NCBI RefSeq assembly: GCF_014898055.3
Contig: NW_023605194.1
Location: 101,997,258-102,061,257 of the forward strand
Direction of reading: 5' to 3'
Origin: Talpa occidentalis
Taxonomy: Eukaryota; Chordata; Mammalia; Eulipotyphla; Talpidae
DNA: 64,000 nt
Every line of letters starts with the position of its first letter. Position 1 is the first letter of the stretch. Shown here in pieces: positions 1 through 13,289 of the stretch. The notes beneath the pieces were generated by a model that was given only the letters and a program-made list of their open reading frames with translations, had not been told where the DNA came from and ran no database searches. A program made the translations under genes and the position numbers.

Positions 1-769
1 TGAGTGTTCTACCTCCTCAGATGCCTTGTTCGTTCATGTAAACTGCACCTGCATCCCACATGAGACTGGTCTGAATCTTCTTAGAGAACAGTTTTTTGTG
101 TTGAGGTCTTTCTCTCCCCCCTCTCTTCAAATGACAACATTTTTGAAACATTCGCCTGTATAATTTCCTTCAGTGTTCATAGCGGATATAACCATTTCAC
201 TGAGGAATAAATAATTCAATCAAATTACTGTAAATGGCATCACAAAACCATAACTCTGATTATTGTAACTATTACATAGCCATGGGGATGATTTTGGAAT
301 TACAGGGAGTTATTCATTAATCTGCGCTATAACTAAATAAGCCACCAAAAGGGATTAAACAAATAAAAAGCATTTGACATGCTTTATTATTTATAAGGAT
401 TTCTCACTCCTTTTCCAGAACAGTTTACGAACCAGCCTTTCAAATATGCTATTTAAACTTATGACTCCATTCATCCTTTCAAATATTTGATACGCCAGGC
501 TCTGGTGAAGATGCTGATGATACAGGGGTGGGGGGGGTGTCAGGAGGTGGGGGAATGGAATTAGTGTGTTAACACACTCAAGGCTGAAGTGGTGATGGGA
601 TGGGGCTGTGGTGCCCTAGGGGTGAGTGAGGATCCTGCTAGAAGTACCCAGAGCACAAAGGCCCTCTCTCTTGTTCATCACTGGTGGTAGGAGAGTCAGC
701 AGGTGGGAAGACATTACTTATCTGGAGCACGTGGTACTCCTGGCTCTCTCACCCTACCCACAGGGGCAC

Positions 770-875
770 AGAGCCACCACCGCTTCCACTGCTACCACCC
801 CAGTCCAAGCCCCATATTTTGCCAGGACTGTTGCAACAGCCTTCACAGCAGGTATCCCAGTGGCTCTTGGCTGGC
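770..875 (+). mobile_element. L2 LINE fragment
   Basis: CCACTGCTACCACCCCAGTC followed by CAGGACTGTTGCAACAGCC matches the L2 ORF2 segment that normally reads CTGCTACCACC...GATTACTGCAATAGCC. A short, old fragment. Confidence 0.5.
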
Positions 876-1337
876 TCCAAATTCACTCAATAGAACACAG
901 TCAATGTACACAGAGGAAACACGTTAGTTGCTTTGGGCCTGAAGGCCAACAACTGACATTACGGACACATAGCAAAAATGAAAATCTTCTAATATAATAA
1001 CTTTACCACTGGAAAAGCGAGAAAAACTTTTAGAAGTGATGTAGGCACTCTTACAGCTGGCTGCAACGGCTAAGAAAGTTGCTTGGGAGTGACAGAAATC
1101 AAGTATGAGAAGAGAGAGCTGGGAAACACGAGGCTGGGGAAGGGTGCTCAGCTCCAAGTCAGCAGACTCTCATTTCCCTGAGTCAGTTCCTCATGACGAG
1201 GCCCAGTACTGGGAACTCAGGGGATGCCAGCCACTAGCGTCACCGCCAGCAGCGCCTCTGCAGAGACGGTGTCACACCAGGGAAAGGAACCTGGGCCTGC
1301 AAGGCAAGGGCTATGTCTAGTTCGAGCCCAGTCATTC

Positions 1338-1445
1338 ATGGGCCACATGACTCTGGAGGGAAGACTCAGCTTCTCTGGGCCTTGGTTTCCTCGGTGAAAT
1401 AAATGGTACTTACTCCACCTATTTTAGAGAGTTGCTAAAAATGTT
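1338..1445 (+). mobile_element. MIR SINE remnant
   Basis: CTCAGCTTCTCTGGGCCTTG, GTTTCCTCGGTGAAATAAATGG, TTTTAGAGAGTTGC: degraded sense MIR core. Confidence 0.5.
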
Positions 1446-2364
1446 TAATGTGAGCATATGAAAGTCCCTCCAAAACGCTGTACAGTTCGAGACAAATGTG
1501 ACGTGGGTTTTTTTATATACACATCTGAAAGTACTCACTGTACTATTTGCGTTACTAAGCTCATAGATAACTGCACCGTATTTATACAACATGAAGCCAA
1601 GATAAATAACTTTGGCCACAGGGACATCTGGCAAATAATAATTTTATCCAAGAAAGTCAGTCACCTCCCTACCCCTCTCACTCACAGCAAACTGAAGTGC
1701 CAGGCAATTAAGTCCTCTAAAACAGACGCGTTGCTAAGCCCTTTGGGAACTCTAGAACAAATTAGAGCAACAACCAGAAAATTATAACTATAAAATAATT
1801 AGCTTTCAAATTAATATCAGGCATCCTCTCTTCCACTGATAAATTCCCCTTTACTGCCCTATATGCTCCTTCAATGACACCAGTTTCCCCCCCAAATTGC
1901 ACTTCATCTAACTTTCCACGCCAAATCTAAGTTCCTTCAGGATCCAAATCAAGGGTCATTCATCCATAAAAACTTCTCACAATGACCCTTTTCTGAAGTT
2001 TTTCAACATCTATAATGGGAAGATAGAATGGGCTGCTATGACTAGACAGGACGGCTCTGACTAGCTAGGACTACCTAGCTTTTCTTATACAGCTCAGAGT
2101 CTTCCCCACACGTGGCAACAGCTTAGGACAGGCGGTGTCTGACCCACCGCAGTGGTCACGTGGAGGGGGGACAGCTGTAGGCCAAGCGTGATTCCCGCAC
2201 AAGAACACACATGCCAGTGGTGTTTACCCCAGGTAGCCCTGAATCCATCTGCATTTTTATAATAAATAACTTCCAGATTTTAATGTTTTGACTGCTGTTT
2301 GTATTAAACCTCTCTTTGTACCCCATCACATACATCAAAAGGGTAAAACATCTTCTAGGAAATT

Positions 2365-2639
2365 TTTTTTTAAGATTTATTTATATATGCATACAAGAAC
2401 TGGGGTACAGGCCAGAGATGTGAGGGGGGTGGTGAGAGGATTCACCAGAGATAGAGTGGGGAACAGAACAGGTGGATTGACTGAAGTACACTGCTGAGGA
2501 GAGCAGTGGGCAAGTCAGGAGAGGTCTGCTGAGCCATGTGGGTTGCTCCCTGGCTGGCTGTGGATCGAACTCGTGCTGCAGTGGCTGTGGGTAGTTTCAT
2601 AGGCTGCATCTTAACCCCTTGCACCACCAGGAAGGCTCC
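2365..2639 (-). mobile_element. tRNA-derived SINE, type A
   Basis: Poly(T) then TTTATTTATATATGCATACA at the left and CTTGCACCACCAGGAAGGC at the right. Imperfect 16-bp duplication (CATCTTCTAGGAAATT 2349-2364, CATCTGTTAGGAAATT 2640-2655). Confidence 0.9.
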
Positions 2640-3265
2640 CATCTGTTAGGAAATTCTAAGCCATATAAACTTCTTAAGGACGAAGCCACCACATCTTCAT
2701 TTCTTTCGTGCTTTGCTTATCTAGCTAAGCTACCACTGGGCAAAAAGAAGGCATCAGTAAAGGATTCTAAAGTTAGAACTAATCTCTTTTTTGACATATT
2801 TACGAAGGTTACCTCACAAAGAGCTGTTCACCTCAGTTCTGGAACTAGGCAATCTCGTTATACCCTGACACTATGTGACATAACCTCAAACGCTCCTTTG
2901 AAAAATAACTACACATTTAAGGATCTGACTTTAATTAGTTCAAAACACGAGTTAGCACTAACTACCCTGATATCAAGTCTTAAGGGGGTCAGCTTTACCC
3001 CGTTTAGTGGTACTGTCAAGAACACTGACTTAATTTTATTTAGCAGAGAAGTTATCTTAAAGGAGAGGATTTTCAGTATGCTAACAATTTTCTTGGCACA
3101 AGAGCTAAGTTCAAGTACACAAACAACTTCAACAGCATTACAAATACAGGTAAGCCCAAGAATTTGGTTTGTAGAAAGAGTTCTATCTAATTCAGTTGTC
3201 TCAAATGAGTCCCTGAAAATTCAGAGGAATCAATGAAACAGCATCCAGCAGAAATCCATTGTGTG

Positions 3266-3544
3266 GGGCCTCCCTGGTGGCGCAAGGGTTAAGATGCAAC
3301 CTATGAAGCAATCTGCAGCCACTGCAGCATGAGTTTGATCCGATTCCCGGCCAGCCAGGGAGCAACCCACATGGTGCAGCAGACCTCCTGACTCACCCAC
3401 TGCTCCCCTCAGCAGTGTACTTCGGTCAGTCTGCCTGTTCTGTTCCCCACTCTGTCTCTGGTGAATCCTCTCACCTCCCACACCTCTGGCCTGTACCCCA
3501 GCTCTTGTATGCATATATAAATAAATCTTTAAAAAAAAAGAAAA
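3266..3544 (+). mobile_element. tRNA-derived SINE, type A
   Basis: Head GGGCCTCCCTGGTGGCGCAA at 3266, A-rich tail to 3544. Perfect 16-bp duplication AGAAATCCATTGTGTG (3250-3265, 3545-3560), so a fairly recent insertion. Confidence 0.95.
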
Positions 3545-6500
3545 AGAAATCCATTGTGTGACACATGCACAACATTTTCCAGTACCCACCTCTTAAAAGA
3601 GTAAAAAGAAACAGTTCCGAAATAAATTTTATGAATTCATTTACCAAAAATACCCCCCAAAAATCTTATTTTAAGATGTAATCAATACAAAAAAAGAAGA
3701 AAATTTTTATATTCTTTTTTTCCACATTACGTCTTTGAACTCTAGTGTGAATTTTACACTTAGAGAATATGTCAATTCAGACTGGTCACATTTCAAATGC
3801 TCAAGTGGGTGGCATAGCTCTAGAAAACTCTTGGAAGCCCTCCTGCGGTGGTGTGCATGTGTGATTCCCTCTCCTTCATTTCCAAATCCTGTCCCAGAGA
3901 CCATGAAAAAAGAAAGGAAACCTAATGTGAGGCCAGCGGGGAGGGCGGGAAGGCTAGAACCAGTGTTCACAGCGGTCAGTGAAACTACAAAGCCCAGCAA
4001 GAGGAAGCTGGCTCATCTCCCCAACCCCCACGCAACCAGAACCGAGAGGAGTCGTTACCTCTATTTGCCAAACCCTAAGTATGAGCATTCATCCATCTCA
4101 AATGCCATAATAATGAAAATCACATGACAGGGGAACTGAAAATTCAAGAATTATGGGCACGAGGAGAACAAGACTCTGGAAGTACATCATCCACCTAACT
4201 CTGCAGAAGACAAAGCACCTCACGGCAATTAACCCACACCGTGGAACAACTCCTGACTCCCTCCTCTCCCTCCTCTGCCTAAATCTAATCGACACGAATC
4301 TTTATTCTTCCTCCCTTTCTTCACAAGTACAAAGTAGGTGGGGCTTGAAAGTCAAAAAAGTACACCCTCTGCTGTGCACTCGGGGGTGCTTTGCCCAGGC
4401 CGCTCTATCCCTCAGCGGGCACGTTAAAGGTCTCTGTCAGCATTCTCGGTCCTTTGCTCTACATGTCACCGCGTCATCCTCTCAGAGGTCAGAGTCGTGG
4501 TCAGTGCACCAACAACTGTGCTGTTCTCTGCCTCCTTCATTCCTACCGCTGCTCACTTTCCAGCGTAGCTTTAACTATCACCTCCCATCCTTACAGATAG
4601 CTGCTTTTCTCCACGCCGGCCTCTGACTGTGCGTGCTCTTCTAGTTCCTTCCTGTGTCAACCCCATTCTGATTCTTTTACTTCTTTATCTACAGAGTCAC
4701 CACTGTGATTCTCTATTTCATCTGCCCTTCAGCTAGAATGGCCCCCAAACTCGCTCTAGGATAAGCCCTGCATTTCACTTCACTCTAAGGCTGCCCAATA
4801 CTTCCACTGTACAACCAACTCTCCTTATTCCCAGTATTTATGTCCACTAAAGTGACTGTGAAAACTGGATTAGTGAATAATAAACCACTGCTTTTAGGGG
4901 AAGTATAGGGTTAGGTTACTGTGAAGCCTCTGGCTACATTGTCAACTAACTAGTCCTTACCCTTGTTTAATATTCTGTTTAAAGACTATTTAATATACAT
5001 TGCTGTTCATTAGCATTGAAATCACAGTCAACAGCACTATAACTCATGCCTGATGAAGCTTATCTAACACATATTTTCTCTGTAAGACACATTTCGGCCT
5101 TCTTGCCTTAGGAACATTAGACTGTGTTTGAGGGCCACTTTAAACAACACAATCACTAACAAAAAGCACAAAAATTACAGGGAAAAAAAACACCTCAACA
5201 TTAAATAGACTGTGAAAAGGACACCTGCTTATGGCAGGAGGACAGATGCAGCATGTGACCGCAGCTGAGAACAAGCACAGTGGGTGCCTCCATTATTTTG
5301 CTGCTCTCTGAATAACCCCACATGACCATACAAGCATGGGCTTTGCAGTCATAAACAAATTTTATCTAGGAGGTGAATTCACAAACATGGAATCCATCAA
5401 TAAAGAGGATTAACTGTACTTAATAGCTGGTACATTTTTTTGTGACCACTTTCTCTACTAAGCTCCCTAAAAGATCAACTTTTGTTCCTCTTTTTGAACC
5501 CAGAAACTAGCACAGTGCTCAACGTATCAAAAGCACTCAAAAAATGCTTGTTAACTAGAATCTTGCCCACATTCACCTCTGCCTCCCTCTATAGAAAAAG
5601 CTGTACTTCTAACCTAAGCAAAAGACTAGACAGACCCTGACCTCTGGGTCTCACAGGCTCTCATCTGCTCAGCGACACGGCTCCATCATTGCCTCTCCCT
5701 CCCACGCCCACCCCCACACATACCTTTTACCTACGTGCATATAATGCACTCCAGATTATTGATTTGTATGACCCTCGTTTTTTATTCCACCTAATGCAGA
5801 GAATATATGGGAAATGAAATCCAGAGGGTCATTACTGCCAGTCCATCCTACCAGTCAGGGCAGGGAGGCATCACACTTCTTAAGCCTATGGAAAGCATAA
5901 CATTCCAAAAAAAAAAAAACTTTCTGCATTTAAAGAGTAACTGGTTGGAACTGGTAAAATATTTATTATCACGAGACTATTTTAACTCCTCAAGTACAAG
6001 GAAACTCCTTAACGTAGGAGAAAAACCTAAAGCCTAGTGTAGCTGTGGACACTGAAAATAAAGTTGGAGGGGTGAGTAGAAGCAATAGTGCCTGGTATGT
6101 TTGGGGAGAAACCACAAGTTCCTACCCCAAAACTCCACCTTCTCCTTTGATTGCTGCCTCCTGCTCCACATACTGGTCCACCTCAGCCCTTGCCATGCAG
6201 TGAGTGAGGTTTTTAAAAACTGGTAAACAAATTCTAATCATAATAACCTGGGTTTTATTTGTTTCGAAAATCATCATAGCTAAGTGGAAAGACAAGAATA
6301 AAAAAATGATGAGCCCAAAATGTCAAAATGCCTGACACCCATATTTAGTATACAACTCTTCAAATGGAAAGATAAAAATCTAAAAGTGCTAAAATGGAGA
6401 AAAAAACAAAAAACTAAATGAAAAAAATGAAGAAATCTACCAAGCTCAGGCATTTAACAGATACTGAGTGAGCAGGTCTGTAAGGCCTCCTGCCCCTGCC

Positions 6501-7284
6501 TCTGAGAATACTGGCAGCTCTTCTCACACAACAACAGGCCATGGAATAAACCTTCATGAGCAGGACACCTCAAGGGCAAGCTCTCACAGTAGCTTTTCCT
6601 TTTACATTGTTTTTCTTCTTGAGGAAGATGGAGCATGTGAGGGGGAAAGTCAAGTGGCTTCCACGGCTACGTTAGGGCCGCGGCACGCTGATTGCCAACA
6701 AAAGAATAAATGCCGGGAAATCCTGTGAGCGTGTGTTTAGAGAGCGGAGGCGGGAGGCGGTGCAGTTATTAGGTTAAATGCAGAATGTGGTCAACATCAA
6801 CTGGGTGTTCCTTGGAATTCTAGCATGTTCTAAGTAGAACCCACTTTAACCTTTTCTTAAAGAACACAGCAACTTTTCAAGAGGCCTGTCTGTGTGCACA
6901 GCCTCCGCTCCTGGCGAATGGACTATGCTAAGCAGTAATGTGTCACGACTCCAAGAGTTCCCACAAAGAAACCTGGGCTAAACTAAGGGTTGATGTTTTT
7001 TTATCACCTTCCCTCTAAGACTGCCTGCCTCAAAAGACCCAGTTAAAAGGTAAAAAGATCTTCACTAAGGAAAGAAAAGCTGAGGTCAGGACAGGAAACT
7101 GACAGGGTGAGTTAATCGGACCTTCTTACATGCCCAGCACTGTGTCCTGATGTGGATAATTTACACATGGCATGGCCACCCCTGGCCCCCAGTGGAGAGG
7201 TGCGATCTGGTGGGAGAGGGCGCTAAGCAAGACAAGGAGTATGAGAAAGGGCTGGGCTATTCAGCCCCCAGGGGGTGAGGGCTT

Positions 7285-7800
7285 ACAACTACCAGATACC
7301 AGGCCCTGTTCTAACTTTGTGGGTTTTTTTTTAAGATATATTTTTAGTTATTTATGCATTCAAGAACTGCAGTACAGGCCAGAGGTGCACAGGGGGAGAG
7401 GATTCACCAGAGACAGAATGGGGAGCAGAGCAGGTGGACTGGCTGAAATGCACTGCTGAAGGGAGCAGCGGGCAAGACAGGAGAGGTCTGCTGTGCCATG
7501 TGGGTTACTCGCTGGCCAGGACTGAACTCATGCTGCAGTGGCTGGCAATAGCTTGATAGCACTGACTTTAACCCCTACGCCACCAGAGAGGCCCCCTGTT
7601 TTAACTTTGCAAGAACAACCCCATTTCAATCCCATAACCACGTCAGGGGATGGTTGCTATTATTTTCAGCGTGCCGTGGAGAAGGCAGCAGTACAGCACC
7701 CCGTGGCTCAGTTAACTTGTTTGATCGTACAAGTAGGAAGTGATGTCAGGAATGGAAACCTGGAGGTTGGCTCCAGAGCCCACAGACACTCTTACCCACC
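7285..7800 (-). mobile_element. MIR SINE remnant split by a younger SINE
   Basis: Left piece ACCAGATACCAGGCCCTGTT and right piece ATTATTTTCAGCGTGCCGTG ... GGTTGGCTCCAGAGCCCACA fit the antisense MIR consensus. The SINE at 7320-7593 interrupts it. Confidence 0.6.
7320..7593 (-). mobile_element. tRNA-derived SINE, type A
   Basis: Inserted into an older MIR. Duplication CCCTGTTCTAACTTTG (7304-7319) and CCCTGTTTTAACTTTG (7594-7609). Confidence 0.92.
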
Positions 7801-9610
7801 CCTAGGTAGGAGTCAGGAGGTTAAAAGTGGAAGGAAAAGACAAGCTCCAGACAAAGACATCTTTCCAAAGGGAAATAAAGCTCACCATGGAGGAGGAACT
7901 GAGACAATTTCAGTTTGACTGGTGTAAAGAGCGTGAGGGGAAGAGCAGAGAGGAATGAGACCAAGCCAGGCCTGTAAAGGCATTTAGACTTGATTTTTAA
8001 GAGTTAGATGCTAAAGAAAAGCACGTAAATTCTAATGAAAATAACACAAAATCTCAATAAAAAACAAAAGAACGGATTTGCAGTCATTAAAAATCAAGAA
8101 GATGCAAGTTAGCTGCAGTTTTTAACAACTGCAAAGCAAGGGAACTTGCCATACTCGTGGGGCTGACAACTAGCTGGGCTGTGAGGTGTGACGAGGGAGC
8201 AAGGGGTCTGTGTTCCAGATCTGGCCCTACCCACACAGGCAAACTAGCTCTGTGACCTTGACTGGTGAGTCTGTTCCTATTTCATAAATAAATGGCTTTG
8301 GAAGATAAAACTCACGTAAATAGGAGCTGTGGCAGTTCAGCCCATTCTTACCATCCACGTTCTGGGAAATACTCGTCTCGGAAGCACAGCAGCACATCTG
8401 CCATTCTGTGCCTCTCTCTCACCACAATTTTTAGGGTAAAAATTGGTTTGTACCACATGTAATTCCTAATGTCAACATCCTAAACCACTAGCATGGCTTG
8501 TGTCTGCCTTTCAGCCATCACCACTCTGTTTCATAGGCTGAACTAATCTTGGCCTTTGCCAAGAGAAATGATTCAATAAAAGATGACTTCTGGCTAATCG
8601 CACTCATGGGGGTGGGAGCAGCAGGGAATATTTCTCACTTTCTCAACAACATCTAGGTCCAAGACCCTCTGTTCCTGATGCCCCTCCTTACCTACCCCCC
8701 ACCCCCATAGTGCTGGGAAAAGCAGCAGCCACCTGGAGTCCCAAGTGCTTTGTCCCGGGTGTAAAATTCAAATCACAGACTTGGGGATTAAAAGAAATCT
8801 GAGGGCCCTGAAAAGCAGTACTGAGATAATAGTCTCTCCCCCTGGTATTTCCCCCGCTAACCCCACTAAGAAATTCCCTCACCCAGGTTAATGAAAGTGG
8901 CTAATTCAGGGTACAGCATCCTGAATGAGGAGGAAATCAGAAAGAATCAAAAGAAGAAGGAAATTCGAAGGGTTGAAATCACATTACCTTGACTTGGGCT
9001 GATCTGTCATTACTTTTTTTGAAACTGGGAATAAGACTCTTACAGAACAGAGGTTGCAGGGGGAGATTACAAGAAGACTCTTCCCAACCTAAGATGTACT
9101 CTGGAAAATGAAAACCACTGTCAACTTGTATTGCTGTTTGAGGACAGCCACAATTTGGGGGTGAAATTAATATTTTCAGGCCCTGGTCAGTCTGTTTATT
9201 TCAAAACAGATTACTCACAAACCTGAAAGGGGAGGAACAGACCTTCTTCCAACAGTCCCTGGGAGCTGCAATAGCGTGTGAGCTATACATTAGTAAATTA
9301 GGCTTTTCGTGGTTGTTGTTTAATTATAGCCATGAGAAACAAAAATAAGTATTCCTGCACTCATCCTGAACCTGCTGTGCCATGGATGTTTTTACTACAT
9401 GAGCTACTTTAGTGAACAGGTATCTCCCACTCGTTTTTATGAGGCGAAAATAGCATGTAGCCAGTAGAATATTTATTTTAGACAGAGAACTTAGATTAGG
9501 ACCAGAAAACAAAAGTAGGGATAAAAGAACATTTCCTGGAGGAAGTATAAATGGGATGGGTGTGAAGTGATGGGTGTGAAGACTGAACTTAACATTGTCT
9601 TAACTGATCT

Positions 9611-10205
9611 TATAAGAGGTGGTCCCCAGGAAAGGGAGAGGTTCCAGGTTCCCTGCCCCACCCAAGGGAGGGTGGAGCTGAGCAGGGAGAGAAGAAGCTG
9701 CAGAGGAGACTAGGGAAGGAAGCAGGATGGAGCCAGAAGGAGACCTGGAGGAGGCACATGGAACAGAGAGACACATGAAGAAACTATGCTTGCCTTTTGG
9801 TCGTGGACTGGGTGACAGAGATGTGGGTGAGACCCGTGGGGAGGAGAAAATGGCAGCTTTTATCTTGATTTTGATTTTGCTCTTTTCCTTCCGGGCTTGT
9901 CTGGTTGTTTCTGACCCTTTTCTGTGGGTCCCCACTGGAAGATGCTTTAGACTTGTGACAGGCTTTGGGGCCTTGCTCTGGGCCAATCCCATTTGGATGG
10001 AGTTTTACCCACGAGGGGACAGGTCACTTTGGGTGCTTCATTTAGAAACTAGATTCTTTGCCTTTCCTGTATTGTTTCCTAGTTTTATTAAAGTTCCTTT
10101 CCATTAAAGTCTCATATGTTTTGTGTTGATGCAGCGATGGCAGAACCCATTTAGAATAGGCAGGTTTGTGGGGTCTGGGCTGCCCCCTCTTCCTGCCCTG
10201 TAACA
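9611..10205 (+). mobile_element. Solo LTR of an endogenous retrovirus, copy 1
   Basis: A 595-bp element matches 55981-56579 along its whole length. It is bounded by the exact 4-bp duplication ATCT (9607-9610 and 10206-10209). The left end is TATAAGAGG where copy 2 has TGTAACAGG, and the right end is CCTGTAACA, so the ancestral ends are TG...CA. Two ATTAAA poly(A) signals lie at 10087 and 10103. A 4-bp duplication and TG..CA ends fit a class I (gammaretrovirus-like) LTR. No internal viral sequence is attached, so it is a solo LTR left by recombination. It lies antisense in FNIP2 intron 1. Confidence 0.8.
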
Positions 10206-10267
10206 ATCTGAATGCGAGACTGGCCGGGGGAGGGTCATATTTGGGACCACGGGCTTTTGGGCTTTCG

Positions 10268-10307
10268 CATAGAAACTCAAGGGAACACATAGAAACTCAA
10301 GGGAACA
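10268..10307 (+). repeat. 20-bp tandem duplication
   Basis: CATAGAAACTCAAGGGAACA occurs twice head to tail, exactly, shortly after the solo LTR. Confidence 0.95.
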
Positions 10308-11196
10308 CACAGTAAGATCCTGCAGATCTGTGAGAAAACAAGATAAGTGGATAAGCAGCAAATGAATTTCGGTTTGGGCAAAGGTCTGGTTAGTTCAGGC
10401 AGAGACGGTGTTGAGGCCATGACAGACAAGAACTCTTACAAAAAGTGTATTTTTAACAGAAAATGTCAACGATTTCTTAGACTTGGCCCTCAGAAATCTA
10501 AACTGGAACTGGTGCAGAGAAAGTACCAGATAATCCTTCAGCTGAAAATAAAGAACTAAACAGGAGTAAATAGAGTAAGAGGCAAAGATAGTATAAACAC
10601 ATTTATTTATTCAATTCTGAAATACAAGCATTAGGAGATTTTCTTCAAGTTCCAAAGAGGCAAATATTTAAGCAAATAAAAAAGAAATTTTACTTAATGG
10701 CTAATAAATTTATATTTCTCAAAGTAGTGATATTTGCTAAAAATAAATGGGTTCAAATAAATGTATTTAAACACTTACTGAGCTCCTGTTAATATACTCA
10801 GTGCTAGACTATGCACTATAGGGTATATGAATAATATCACCTGCACTCAGGTATGATCTGGTAGTGTTTGAATTAAAAAAGCAGCTGGCTGAAAGTGGAT
10901 ATACCATAAAAAAGGAAAAACATGAGGTTCAGGAGTTCAGAGGGACAGCATGCCTATTTGGGATAGTCAGCAAAGTGTGGTAGAACAAACAGAGTGTTGA
11001 AAAGTAACTTGGGGTGGGATAGAAAAATGTCTGAAGGGAAAACATGGATTTTCTGGGCCCTCTGGCAAATATTGGCTTCCCATCTCCCCTGACAGCCACT
11101 GCCTCTGAACATCACTTCGTGCGGTGTCCAACTATAGCTCAAATTCTGCATGTGCAAAACCAAAAGTATATTCCCTTTTTAAAAGTTACTTCTCCT

Positions 11197-11469
11197 GGGC
11201 CTCCCCGGTGGCGCAGCGGTTGAGCGCTGGGTTGCGAAGCTGCCCGCAGCCTCTGCAGCACCGGTTCGATCCCCGGCCGCTGGGCGAGGGTCCCACATGG
11301 CATGCAGACCTCTCCTGCCGCCCGCTGCTCCCCTCAGCAGTGTACTTCGTCACTCTATCTGTTCTACTCTCCGCTCTGGCTGTGGTGAATTCTCTCACCC
11401 TCCCACGCCTCTGACTGTACACAGTGCTTGTATAAATAAATAAATAAATAAAATAAATCTTAAAAAAAT
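11197..11469 (+). mobile_element. tRNA-derived SINE, type B
   Basis: Head GGGCCTCCCCGGTGGCGCAG, GGTTGAGCGCTGGG, B box GGTTCGATCCCC and tail TATAAATAAATAAATAAAT. Duplication of 16 bp with two mismatches (11181-11196, 11470-11485). Confidence 0.93.
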
Positions 11470-12372
11470 AAAAATTAGTTCTCCTTATACTTTCCCTTAT
11501 TTCCACTCATTACGCAACCATTCCCCCAGGTGACTTAGGCTCAAAACCTTGCAGTTATTTTATATACTCCTTTAAAAAAATTATTTATTCTTTATTCTTT
11601 TGGTTGACTATTCTCTCTCTTTCACATACATATCCTGACTGGTTTTTCCTCTGAAATATGGCTCACATACATTCTTCCATGCATACCAGGTAGGTTCCCC
11701 ACAAAACGACGTGCAGAGAAAGCAATGGAAGATACATAAACCCTTACTTACTTGGAAAACTTTGGTGCCAAATGTCAGCCTCAAATCCCAGTAACTAGAC
11801 TGAGTCAGGCTCTGCAGCTGGATGGAGAATTCCAGCTGTGAGGATTTTAGGCCACCCAAAGACTAAATCAATGCAGGTCAAATGACCTCTTCCTCTGCCC
11901 TGAAAAGGCCACACGGGGAACTAATCTGATGGTTAGGAAGGACCCTTACTAAGAAAATCAGCCAGGACAAGAGAAAGAAAAGAAATATGAAGTTAGTTTG
12001 CCCCAAAGCTTAGTTAGGATGGTTAGTCAAGGTCCTACATCCCAAATACTTGTAGGATGTAAAGAAAAGAGGCGTCTTCTAAACAGAAGGATGAAAACTG
12101 ATAGCTTAATCATAACATGGGGTTTGTTCTGAAGATGAGCAGAGACCCTGTTACTTTATCTTTGATGACAACTGTGCCCTTCCCCCACCAACATATCTCT
12201 GGGGTACTGGAGGTTTACAGCCTTGCATATCAGTTTCTAAAATAAAAGGAGATTGCACACATCTAGCACATACTTGAACCCCAAGGAAATGACCTACTAT
12301 GGTCTGCTGAACACAACTATTTGGACAATCAAGAGCTAATTTTGACATATTTCGGAAAAGCAGCTTCTTTTT

Positions 12373-12646
12373 CTTTTTCTTTTTTTTTTTAGGATTTATT
12401 TATTTATGCATACAAGAGCTGGCGTACAGACCAGAGATGGTGGGGGTGAGAGGATTCACCAGAGACAGAGTGGGAAACAGGCAGCCGGACTAAAGGCACT
12501 GCTGAGGGGAGCAGTGGGCGAGACAGGAGAGGTCTGCTGCGCCATGTGGGTATCTCCCTGGCCGGGTAGGGATCGAACTTGTGCTACAGAGGCTGCGATT
12601 TGCTTCATAGTGCGGTGCCTAACCCCTTGTGCCACCAGGGAGGCCC
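12373..12646 (-). mobile_element. tRNA-derived SINE, type A
   Basis: Right end CCTTGTGCCACCAGGGAGGCC. Perfect duplication AGCAGCTTCTTTTT (12359-12372, 12647-12660). Confidence 0.93.
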
Positions 12647-13289
12647 AGCAGCTTCTTTTTAAACAGCTATGTAACATGCTAGTGGGTCAAGGCAGCTCAA
12701 AACAACTCTCACTGCTGTGTTAAATACAATATTGACTAAAACGGTCCAGGCCATATTTTAAAAAGACAGCAGCAGCACACAGGAATCAGCAGTAACATCA
12801 ACGTCCAGTACAATTTGGATTTGAAGGGAACAAGCTTGGAAGGAGGAAGACACAATAATGAACAAATTACAAAATGTGGACTTGCATCTCCTGCAACCTG
12901 AAGGTCTTTTCACAGCTTCAGTTGCAGCAACTAAAGGTTGGGGGAGTGACCTGAACTACCACCCCCAGCCCCTTGTGATTAGGGGCAGTGCCTGGCACCA
13001 AAATCGAGCGATCATACTATTAGAAGCTTTTGCTTTTTCCTATCTTCTGAGACAAATGCCTCTCCCTTTTTTCTTCCTCTCCTCCTCTTTCTATTTGTGA
13101 AAATATCTAACAATCGTGTGTAACTGAATTAGTCAGTCTTCAAATACAAACTCCTCTCCTTGGCCTAAGTGTGGAATTTCAAGATACAGTCACAACTGGC
13201 TCTTCGCAAGTCTTTGTGAAATTAATCAATACAAGAAGCAGAACTGTTGGGAAACTGCTGGGGGAGGGGGAGGTAAATGGAGCTGAGAT

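Noticed and set aside
9727..10107. A 126-codon coding gene
   Set aside because: It lies wholly within a solo LTR with defined ends and target duplications.
11220..11275. Functional tRNA genes (A and B box present)
   Set aside because: These are the tRNA-derived heads of SINEs. They do not fold as complete tRNAs and are repeated throughout the window.
11186..11506. Recurring open frames with similar peptides on both strands at many places in the window
   Set aside because: All are translations of the repeated SINE; the same peptide patterns recur at each copy.
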